A stretch of DNA of 26,913 nt from Clostridiales bacterium UBA1701. Lineage in GTDB: Bacteria > Bacillota > Clostridia > Oscillospirales > Oscillospiraceae. Location: contig DCJL01000037.1 of NCBI GenBank assembly GCA_002320035.1, forward strand, positions 17,243 to 44,155. Reading direction: 5' to 3'. Under the pieces are notes generated by a model that worked only from the letters and a program-made list of their open reading frames with translations, was not told the origin of the DNA and did no database searches. Numbering within the stretch: the first letter of the stretch is position 1; each line of letters starts with the position of its first letter. The position numbers and the translations under genes are program-made. This document shows positions 7,659 through 14,583 of this stretch, piece after piece.

Positions 7659-8674
7659 GCGCCAGAGAGAGCATCATTCCCGTGTTCGTGCCCCATCTGG
7701 GCTGCCCCAACGACTGCGTTTTCTGCAACCAGCGGCGTATTTCCGGCAGCGCCGTCCCCGCCACGGCGGATACAGTTAAAGAAGCCATAGAGTCTGCGGC
7801 CGCCTTGCCCCACACCGGGGCAAAGCGGCAACTGGCCTTTTATGGGGGCAGCTTTACGGCGATCCCCGTGGGGGAGCAGACCGCCCTTCTGGACATGGCG
7901 AAGGCCTATCTTGACCGGGGGGTGATCGACTCCGTCCGCCTTTCCACCCGGCCTGACGCCATTGACGGGGCGGTTCTGGCCCGGCTTAAGGGCTATGGGG
8001 TGGAGACCATCGAGCTGGGCGCCCAGTCCATGGATGAGGAAGTGCTGCGCCTTTCCGGCCGGGGACACTCGGCGGAGGACGTGAAGGAAGCCTCCCGGCT
8101 CATAAAGGCCGCGGGCTTTCAGCTCATTCTCCAGATGATGACGGGTCTGCCCGGGGATACGGAGGAAAAAAGCCTTGAGACGGCCCGGGCGCTCATTGCC
8201 CTTGCGCCGGACGGGGTGCGGGTCTATCCCACGGTCATCGTGCGGGACACCGCCCTTTTCGACCTGTGGCGGGCGGGGCTTTACAAAGAGCACTCGGTTG
8301 AGGACGCGGTCAGTGTCTGTGCCCGGCTGCTGCCGCTTTTTGAGGCCGCGGGCATTCCCGTTATCAGGCTGGGCCTGAACCCCACGGAGGCGCTGTCCTC
8401 CGGCGCGGCTGCGGGCGGGGCTTATCACCCGGCGCTGGGAGAACTCGTAAAGAGCAGGCTCATGTATGACAAAGCCCGGGCCCTTCTGGTCGGCGTTCCG
8501 GCAGGAAGTCAGGTGACAATTGGGGTGAACCCTGCCAGAATTTCCCAGATGACCGGCCAGCACCGGGAGAATATAAAGCGCCTCACGGCGGAACTTGACC
8601 TGAAGGAGCTCAAAATACGCCCGGCGGCGCTGAAAAATGATGAAATTTTACTTCTTAGCGTTGAAATAGGCTGA
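7655..8674 (+). CDS. Elp3-like radical SAM protein
   Basis: This 339-residue protein has the radical SAM cluster motif CPNDCVFC (Cys17, Cys21, Cys24), which binds a [4Fe-4S] cluster and cleaves S-adenosylmethionine. The sequence resembles the radical SAM half of Elongator protein 3 (COG1243-like) but lacks the C-terminal acetyltransferase domain. A YGGSFTAIP stretch and the later GGAYHPALGELV segment are typical of the short bacterial form found near rnc and smc. By analogy it may modify tRNA, but no substrate can be read from the sequence. It starts in a 4-base ATGA overlap with rnc. Its last bases contain the smc promoter. Confidence 0.88.
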   Translation: MSARESIIPVFVPHLGCPNDCVFCNQRRISGSAVPATADTVKEAIESAAALPHTGAKRQLAFYGGSFTAIPVGEQTALLDMAKAYLDRGVIDSVRLSTRPDAIDGAVLARLKGYGVETIELGAQSMDEEVLRLSGRGHSAEDVKEASRLIKAAGFQLILQMMTGLPGDTEEKSLETARALIALAPDGVRVYPTVIVRDTALFDLWRAGLYKEHSVEDAVSVCARLLPLFEAAGIPVIRLGLNPTEALSSGAAAGGAYHPALGELVKSRLMYDKARALLVGVPAGSQVTIGVNPARISQMTGQHRENIKRLTAELDLKELKIRPAALKNDEILLLSVEIG

Positions 8675-8689
8675 AAGATATAATATAAT
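8661..8689 (+). promoter_or_regulatory. Promoter for smc inside the end of the radical SAM gene
   Basis: TTGAAA at 8661-8666 and TATAAT at 8684-8689 are 17 bases apart. A second TATAAT overlaps at 8679-8684 but is only 12 bases from the -35. Transcription would begin near 8696, leaving a leader of about 29 bases before the TTG start of smc. The -35 lies within the last codons of the preceding gene. Confidence 0.7.
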
Positions 8690-8724
8690 ACCACGGTTAG
8701 TTTTAAATAATTGAGGTTATTCAT

Positions 8725-11700
8725 TTGTACTTAAAAGCATTGGAGATTCAGGGCTTCAAGTCCTTCGCGGACAAGACCCGGCTCACATTTGAAAAGGATA
8801 TAACCGCCATCGTGGGCCCCAACGGCTCCGGCAAGTCCAACATATCTGACGCGATTTTATGGGTCATGGGCGAGCAGCGCAGCAAGGCCCTGCGCGGCGC
8901 AAAAATGGAGGACGTTATCTTTGGCGGCACCGAGAAGCGGGGTGCCCTGGGCTTTGCCCAGGTCTCCCTGATCATCGACAATTCCCAGCACATTTTTGAT
9001 TACGACAGCAGTGAAGTCATGCTCACCCGCCGCTACTACCGCAGCGGCGAGAGCGAGTATTTCATAAACCGGGAATCCGTCAGGCTCAAGGACCTCAACA
9101 GCCTCCTCATGGACACGGGGCTGGGTCGGGACGGCTATTCCATCATCGGCCAGGGCAGAATTGCCGATATCGTCTCCACCAAGAGCACCGACCGCCGGGA
9201 GGTTTTCGAGGAGGCGGCAGGCATCTCCCGCTTCCGCTACCGGAAGGAGGAGGCCGAGCGCAAGCTCCAGAAAACCGAGGAAAATCTTCTTCGTGTAAAC
9301 GACAAGATAGAAGAGCTGGAGATGCAGGTGGGCCCTCTTAAAAAGCAGGCCGAGACTGCGAAGCGCTATCTCGTCCTGCGGGACGAGCTGCGGGTCCGGG
9401 AAATTTCCGTCTGGATGGCCACACTGGATAAAATCCGCGCCCAGGCGGAGAGTGTCCGGCAGGAGCATGAGCAGGCGGGGCGCGCCCTTGAAAAAGCCAA
9501 GGCGGAGTTGGAAGCCCTTTACGCCTCCTCCGGCAGCATCACCGAGCGTATGCACCAGAAAGACGTAGAGAGCGAACGGGCCAGGGAGCGCCTGGCCGCC
9601 GCCGAGGCCGAGGCCGCCCAGGGCGAGTCCATGGCGGCGGTGCTGCGGGCCAATGCCAAAAGCAGCGCCGAGAGCATGGAGCGGATGCTTCGGGATATTG
9701 CCGAGCAGGAGAGCCGGGCGGGGGAGATAAGGGCCAATGCCGACGAGGGCCGGACACGCCTGAAAGAAATCGAAAAAGAGCTTGCGGGCCTGAGCGAAAA
9801 GCTTGACCAGAACACCAACGTTCTGGACGGCTGCCGCATGAAGCAGAAAAACCGGGAGGATATCCTCCGGGATCTGAGCGCCAGAGCCACCTCTCTGGAG
9901 GTGGAGGGCCGGAGCATGGACTCCAGAATCAACATGCTCTCTGAGATGGAGAAAGATTTTGAGGGCTATTCCCGGGCGGTGAAAACCGTCATGCGCGAGG
10001 CCGGGCGGGGCAGCCTTAAGGGCGTCCGCGGCCCGGCGGCGAATCTGCTGCGGGCGGACGAGGAATGTGCGCTGGCCATTGAGACGGCCCTGGGCGCCGC
10101 CGCCCAGAATATCGTGGTAGAGACCAGGGAGGACGGCCGGGCGGCGATCGAGCTTCTCAAGCGCACGGACGGGGGGCGGGCTACCTTCCTGCCCATGGAC
10201 GCCATCTCCGGCACCGTGATGAAGGATGCGCCGGTGAAGGACCCGGGTTTCGTGGGCGTGGCCTACGAGCTTGTAAAGTTCAGCGATGCGTACGAGCAGA
10301 TTTTTGCCAGCCTCCTTGGCCGCACCGTTGTGGCCGAGACACTGGCGGATGCTGTGCGCATGTCCAGAAACAGCGGCGGCAGGCTGCGCATCGTCACCCT
10401 GGACGGCCAGCTTATAAACGCCGGCGGCTCCATGACCGGCGGCAGCGCCGCAAAAAACAGCGGCATCCTCTCCCGTGCCAACGAGCTGGAAAAGCTTAAG
10501 AAGCAGAGAGTCCGGACGGCGGAGAGCGAGAAGCGCTGCGCCGCGGAGCTTGAGCGGGCAAGATCCGGCCTTGCCGCCGTCCGATATGAGCTGGATATGG
10601 CCCTGGAGGACCAGGCGGAGCTGAGAAGCCGCGCCTCCTCCTTTGAGGCGGAAAAAAAGGCCACCGAGGCCTCCGTCCGCCAGCTTGCGCTGCTGCTGGA
10701 AAGCCTTGCCGGAGACAGCGAGGTCCGCCGGGGCGCCGTGGAAGCGGCCCAGCGGCAGATCGACGGCTTCAAGGCCCGCCTTGAGCAGCAGGAAGCCGCG
10801 CTGAGAGCCATAGCCGAAAAAACCGCCGCCATCAAGGCGGAGATCGCCGAGATAAGCCGCGGCAAGCTGGAGCTGGAGGGAAGGCGCACAAAGGCCGAGC
10901 GTGACGCCCAGGCCAGAAACGCCGATATTCTGGAGCTTGAACGCACCGCCGCCCGCATTGAGCAGAAAAAGCTGGCCGCCGATATGGAGGAAAAGCAGCT
11001 TCTGGACAAGCTCTGGGAGAATTACGAGCTGAGCCATAGCGCCGCGGCCGCGGTGCGCCAGCCGGTGGAAAACCTGCCCAGGGCCAGCAAGGCCATTTCA
11101 GACCTTCGCCGGGAAATAAACGCCTTGGGCGCGCCCAACATAGGCGCGATTGAAGAATATGACCGGGTCAACACCCGATATGAATTCCTCAGCGGCCAGC
11201 GGGACGATGTGAACAAGGCCAAGGCGGAGCTTCAGGGCATAATAAACGATATAACAGGCGAGATGAAGGAAGTCTTTGTCAGCCGCTTTAAGGAAATCGA
11301 CCAGTGCTTCCGCCAGACTTTCCTGGAGCTTTTCGGCGGCGGCAAGGCGGCCCTTGTGCTGGAGGACGAGAATGACGTGCTCCGGTGCGGCATTGAGATC
11401 AAGGTCCAGCCCCCGGGCAAGGCCCTGTCCACCATCAGCCTCCTGTCCGGCGGCGAGATGGCCTTTGTGGCGATTGCCCTGTACTTTGCCATTTTGAAGG
11501 TGCGGCCCACGCCTTTCTGCGTCATGGACGAGATCGAGGCGGCCCTGGATGAGGCCAATGTAAACCGTTATGCCGAATATATGCGGCGTATGTCCGATAA
11601 GACCCAGTTTCTGGTGATCACCCACCGCCGCGGTACCATGGAGGAGGCGGACATGCTCTACGGCGTGACCATGCAGGAAAAGGGGGTTTCCACCGTGATT

Positions 11701-11742
11701 GAGCTGGATCTGGAAGCAGCCCAGAAAACGATAGAGGGGTAA
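8725..11742 (+). CDS. smc: Chromosome segregation protein SMC (short-armed)
   Basis: SMC is the ATPase of the bacterial condensin that, with ScpA and ScpB, extrudes loops and separates sister chromosomes. The N-terminal head carries Walker A GPNGSGKSN (about 30-38). The hinge lies at about 412-590, flanked by coiled coils. The C-terminal head has signature LSGGE (907-911) and Walker B FCVMDEIEAALDEAN. At 1005 residues it is about 180 shorter than the Bacillus subtilis protein (about 1186). The shortening is shared by both coiled-coil arms, while heads and hinge look complete. The residue after LSGGE is Met912 where Arg is common. The start is TTG 8725, with TGAGGT eight bases upstream and the family-typical YLKALEIQGFKSFAD following. 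ftsY follows after seven bases. Confidence 0.97.
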   Translation: MYLKALEIQGFKSFADKTRLTFEKDITAIVGPNGSGKSNISDAILWVMGEQRSKALRGAKMEDVIFGGTEKRGALGFAQVSLIIDNSQHIFDYDSSEVMLTRRYYRSGESEYFINRESVRLKDLNSLLMDTGLGRDGYSIIGQGRIADIVSTKSTDRREVFEEAAGISRFRYRKEEAERKLQKTEENLLRVNDKIEELEMQVGPLKKQAETAKRYLVLRDELRVREISVWMATLDKIRAQAESVRQEHEQAGRALEKAKAELEALYASSGSITERMHQKDVESERARERLAAAEAEAAQGESMAAVLRANAKSSAESMERMLRDIAEQESRAGEIRANADEGRTRLKEIEKELAGLSEKLDQNTNVLDGCRMKQKNREDILRDLSARATSLEVEGRSMDSRINMLSEMEKDFEGYSRAVKTVMREAGRGSLKGVRGPAANLLRADEECALAIETALGAAAQNIVVETREDGRAAIELLKRTDGGRATFLPMDAISGTVMKDAPVKDPGFVGVAYELVKFSDAYEQIFASLLGRTVVAETLADAVRMSRNSGGRLRIVTLDGQLINAGGSMTGGSAAKNSGILSRANELEKLKKQRVRTAESEKRCAAELERARSGLAAVRYELDMALEDQAELRSRASSFEAEKKATEASVRQLALLLESLAGDSEVRRGAVEAAQRQIDGFKARLEQQEAALRAIAEKTAAIKAEIAEISRGKLELEGRRTKAERDAQARNADILELERTAARIEQKKLAADMEEKQLLDKLWENYELSHSAAAAVRQPVENLPRASKAISDLRREINALGAPNIGAIEEYDRVNTRYEFLSGQRDDVNKAKAELQGIINDITGEMKEVFVSRFKEIDQCFRQTFLELFGGGKAALVLEDENDVLRCGIEIKVQPPGKALSTISLLSGGEMAFVAIALYFAILKVRPTPFCVMDEIEAALDEANVNRYAEYMRRMSDKTQFLVITHRRGTMEEADMLYGVTMQEKGVSTVIELDLEAAQKTIEG

Positions 11743-11749
11743 AACTCAT

Positions 11750-12655
11750 ATGGGATTTTTTGAAAAAATATTTTCCGGCCTTACCAAGACCAGAAGCAGC
11801 CTGGAGGAACTGGAAGAAATATTCAGAGGCTACAAGCCGGACAATGAGAATTTTTATGATGAGCTCGAGGAGCTGCTGGTCATGTCCGACGTGGGGGCGG
11901 CCAACGCGGAAAAGGTAGTGCAGGCTCTGAAGAAAATGACCTGGGAGCGCCGCTTCAGAAAGGGAGACGAGGCCCGGGCCGGGCTTATAGAGATCCTCAC
12001 CAAAATGCTTGGCGTGGCAGATACGGCCATGAAGCTGGATACAAAGCCCTCGGTCATCCTTATGGTGGGCGTGAACGGCGTGGGCAAGACAACAACCATC
12101 GGCAAGCTCTCAAAGCAGCTGCGGGCGCAGGGAAAAAGCGTCCTTCTCTGCGCCGGGGATACCTTCCGCGCCGCCGCGGCCGAGCAGCTCTCCATTTGGG
12201 CGGAGCGGGCGGAGGCGGATATCGTCCGCCACGAGGAGGGGAGCGACCCCGCCGCCGTGGTATATGACGCCATCTGCGCCGCCAAGGCCAGAAACGCGGA
12301 TGTGATCGTGATCGACACCGCCGGCAGACTTCACAACAAGCAGAACCTGATGAACGAGCTGAATAAGATCCGCCGCATCATCGACCGGGAGCTGCCCGGC
12401 GCCGATGTGGAGACGCTGATGGTTCTGGACGCGACCACCGGCCAGAACGGCCTTATCCAGGCAAAGCAGTTTCTGGAGACCGCCGGCCTCACGGGTATCG
12501 TGCTTACAAAACTTGACGGTACGGCCAAGGGCGGCATCGTATTCGCCATAGCCAACGAACTGAAGCTGCCCGTTAAATATGTGGGCGTTGGCGAAGGGGT
12601 GGACGATCTGATTCCCTTTGATGCGGGAAACTTCGTGGAAGCCCTGTTCAAGTGA
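11750..12655 (+). CDS. ftsY: Signal recognition particle receptor FtsY
   Basis: FtsY is the membrane-associated GTPase that docks SRP-ribosome complexes at the Sec translocon. The 301-residue protein is nearly all NG domain: a helical N domain (about 1-95), P-loop GVNGVGKTTT (107-116), DTAGRLHNKQNLMNEL and the TKLDGTAKGG guanine-specificity region. The long acidic A domain of enterobacterial FtsY is missing, as is usual in Gram-positives. The ribosome binding site GAGGGG lies at 11734-11739, reaching back into the end of smc. smc-ftsY is a standard Firmicutes pair, supporting cotranscription from the smc promoter. Confidence 0.96.
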   Translation: MGFFEKIFSGLTKTRSSLEELEEIFRGYKPDNENFYDELEELLVMSDVGAANAEKVVQALKKMTWERRFRKGDEARAGLIEILTKMLGVADTAMKLDTKPSVILMVGVNGVGKTTTIGKLSKQLRAQGKSVLLCAGDTFRAAAAEQLSIWAERAEADIVRHEEGSDPAAVVYDAICAAKARNADVIVIDTAGRLHNKQNLMNELNKIRRIIDRELPGADVETLMVLDATTGQNGLIQAKQFLETAGLTGIVLTKLDGTAKGGIVFAIANELKLPVKYVGVGEGVDDLIPFDAGNFVEALFK

Positions 12656-12684
12656 AAATTATAAGAATATAAGGAGAAAGCCAT

Positions 12685-12996
12685 ATGGCAATTACCAGCA
12701 AGCAGCGCTCCCAGCTTCGCGGCCTCGCGGCCGGGGAGGACACCATCATCCAGGTCGGCAAGGGCGGCATCAACGACAATCTCATCGCCTCCGTCAAGGC
12801 CGCGCTGGCGGCCCGGGAGCTTATAAAGGGCAGAGTTCTGGAAAACGCCATGCTCAGCGCCAGGGAAGCCTGCGACGCGCTCTCCGTTGCCTGCGGCGCG
12901 GAGCCGGTTCAGGTAATCGGCACAAAATTCGTGCTGTATAAAAGAAACGAGAAAGAGCCGAAAATAGTTCTTGTAAAGGACAGAAAGAAGCAATGA
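12685..12996 (+). CDS. yhbY: YhbY-family CRM-domain RNA-binding protein
   Basis: A 103-residue single CRM-domain protein of the YhbY/YqeI family. These associate with pre-50S ribosomal particles and bind RNA through a GxxG loop, seen here as GKGG in IIQVGKGGIND. The start at 12685 has AAGGAG at 12671-12676 with eight-base spacing. The last four bases (ATGA) overlap the next gene, nadD-yqeK; yhbY next to nadD is a common Firmicutes arrangement. The role in ribosome assembly is inferred from the family. Confidence 0.93.
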   Translation: MAITSKQRSQLRGLAAGEDTIIQVGKGGINDNLIASVKAALAARELIKGRVLENAMLSAREACDALSVACGAEPVQVIGTKFVLYKRNEKEPKIVLVKDRKKQ

Positions 12997-14153
12997 AAAT
13001 AGCCCTTTACGGCGGCAGCTTCAACCCGCCCCATCTGGGCCACGCGGAAGCCGCCATGACCGTATACCGGGAGCTTAAACCGGATATATTCCTCATAATA
13101 CCGGATAATATCCCCCCCCATAAGGACATGGCCGAGGGCAGTCCCAGCCCGGCGCAGCGCCTGGCACTCTGCGCCCTGGCTTTCCGGGCGGTGCCCGGAG
13201 CCAGAGTATCGGATATTGAGCTCCGGAGGGATGGCAGAAGCTATACTGCGGACACGGTGTCGGCCCTCCGGGAGAAGTATCCGGCGGATGAGCTTCTGCT
13301 CGTCATGGGCACGGACATGCTCATGAGCTTTGAAGAATGGTACATGTTCCGTTATCTGCTGGATAACTGCGTTCTGGCCGTCCTCTCCCGGGAGGAGGAG
13401 GATGGGGAGGCCCTGCGCCGGCAGGCGGAGCGCTTTGAGCGGGATTACGGCGCAAAGGTCATTCTTCTGCCTCACGCGCCCCTGCCCATGAGCTCCAGCG
13501 ACATCCGCCAAAAGCTCCGCATCCGCCTTGGGGAGGACATGCTGGACGGAGAAGTGTATTACGATATTATTAGGAAAGGCCTCTATGAGGCGCTGCCGGA
13601 ACTGACCTGGCTCCGGGCGAGGGCCTATGAGCATCTTGCGCCGGAGCGCATCGCCCATGTGGCCGGCTGCGAGAGCGAGGCGGTGCTGCTGGCCCGCCGC
13701 TGGGGAGAGGATCCGGAAACCGCCGCCACGGCGGGCATCCTGCACGATATAACAAAGAAACTAAATTTCGACGGGCAGTTGAATTTATGCCGCAAATATG
13801 CTATTATTTGCGATACCGCCGAGACGGAAAACCCCAAGCTGCTCCATGCGAAAACCGGCGCCGCTCTGGCCAGGGATCTGTTCGGCGTCTCGGACGAGAT
13901 ATACGAGGCCATCCGCTGGCATACCACAGGAAAGCCGGACATGCGGACGCTGGAAAAGATAATTTATTTAGCGGATTATATCGAGCCCACCCGGGATTTC
14001 CCCGGCCTTGACAGGCTGCGGGAGCTGGCCTATGAGGATCTGGACAAGGCCATGGCTCTGGGGCTCCGGATGAGCCTGGAGGATATCCGGGGGCAAGGTA
14101 TTGAGCCATATAAGGATACTGTGGAGGCGTACCGCTGGTACAGCCGAAGCTGA
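12993..14153 (+). CDS. Fused NadD-YqeK: nicotinate-nucleotide adenylyltransferase plus HD phosphohydrolase
   Basis: One 386-residue frame joins two genes that are separate in Bacillus. Residues 1 to about 197 are NadD, which makes deamido-NAD from nicotinate mononucleotide and ATP: GGSFNPPHLGH near the start and SSSDIR near the end of the domain. From about 200 to 386 is a YqeK-type HD domain, with His222, His251-Asp252 in ILHDITKKL, a later HAKTG histidine and ADYIEPTRDF as metal-ligand candidates. Members of the YqeK family hydrolyse Ap4A symmetrically. The join suggests that dinucleotide synthesis and dinucleoside tetraphosphate clean-up are linked in this organism. No stop or internal start with a ribosome binding site was noticed at the junction. 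The LytR-type gene often found between yqeK and rsfS is absent. Confidence 0.92.
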   Translation: MKIALYGGSFNPPHLGHAEAAMTVYRELKPDIFLIIPDNIPPHKDMAEGSPSPAQRLALCALAFRAVPGARVSDIELRRDGRSYTADTVSALREKYPADELLLVMGTDMLMSFEEWYMFRYLLDNCVLAVLSREEEDGEALRRQAERFERDYGAKVILLPHAPLPMSSSDIRQKLRIRLGEDMLDGEVYYDIIRKGLYEALPELTWLRARAYEHLAPERIAHVAGCESEAVLLARRWGEDPETAATAGILHDITKKLNFDGQLNLCRKYAIICDTAETENPKLLHAKTGAALARDLFGVSDEIYEAIRWHTTGKPDMRTLEKIIYLADYIEPTRDFPGLDRLRELAYEDLDKAMALGLRMSLEDIRGQGIEPYKDTVEAYRWYSRS

Positions 14154-14169
14154 ACAAAGGAGGCAAAAC

Positions 14170-14529
14170 ATGTTAAGTCCCGCTGAGATCGCGGCCATTG
14201 CCGCGAAAGCGCTTGAGGATAAAAAGGCAAAGGACGTCAAGATCCTCAGAACAGCCGAGCAGACCGTCATAGCGGACTATTTCGTTATCTGCAACGGCAC
14301 CTCATCCACCCACGTAAAGGCCTTGGTGGACGAGGTCGACAAGCAGCTCTCCCTGGCCGGGGAGCCGCCGGTGCGCAGGGAGGGCCTGCGCTCCGATATA
14401 TGGGTGCTGATGGACTTCGGCTGCGTGTTGGTCCATGTGTTCACCGACGAGGCCAGAAAATTTTATAACCTTGAGCGCCTCTGGAGCGACTCCGAGGAGG
14501 TTGGTCTCTCATCCCTTTTGAGCCCCTGA
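14170..14529 (+). CDS. rsfS: Ribosomal silencing factor RsfS
   Basis: RsfS binds ribosomal protein L14 and blocks 30S-50S joining when nutrients are short. The 119-residue product matches the family in length and sequence, including ADYFVICNGTSSTHVKAL and the LRSDIWVLMDFGCVLVHVF segment. The start is ATG 14170, preceded by AAAGGAGG at 14156-14163; a longer upstream extension of the frame would run back into yqeK and has no such site. The stop codon lies inside a hairpin (14521-14540). leuS begins 54 bases after the stop. Confidence 0.95.
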   Translation: MLSPAEIAAIAAKALEDKKAKDVKILRTAEQTVIADYFVICNGTSSTHVKALVDEVDKQLSLAGEPPVRREGLRSDIWVLMDFGCVLVHVFTDEARKFYNLERLWSDSEEVGLSSLLSP

Positions 14530-14540
14530 TTACAGGGGCT
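14521..14540 (+). promoter_or_regulatory. Hairpin spanning the rsfS stop codon
   Basis: Eight perfect pairs (AGCCCCTG at 14521-14528 with CAGGGGCT at 14533-14540) close a four-base loop; the TGA stop of rsfS spans the end of the first arm and the first loop base. Only three T follow before CGG, so termination would be weak. It could partly reduce read-through into leuS or stabilise the upstream mRNA end. Confidence 0.5.
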
Positions 14541-14583
14541 TTCGGACTTGAAACAAACATAATTTGAAAGGGATAGAGCAAAA

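Noticed and set aside
8857..11037. A 726-codon antisense frame across smc
   Set aside because: No recognisable motif and no start signal; smc on the other strand has all SMC motifs. It is a shadow frame.
8725..11742. The short SMC explained by a frameshift or internal deletion error
   Set aside because: The frame is continuous, both arms are shortened by similar amounts, and the heads and hinge are complete. A sequencing error would not shorten both arms equally.
14530..14583. A T-box riboswitch controlling leuS
   Set aside because: The interval is only 54 bases and contains one simple hairpin; a T-box needs roughly 150 bases or more with its own stem I, T-box sequence and terminator.
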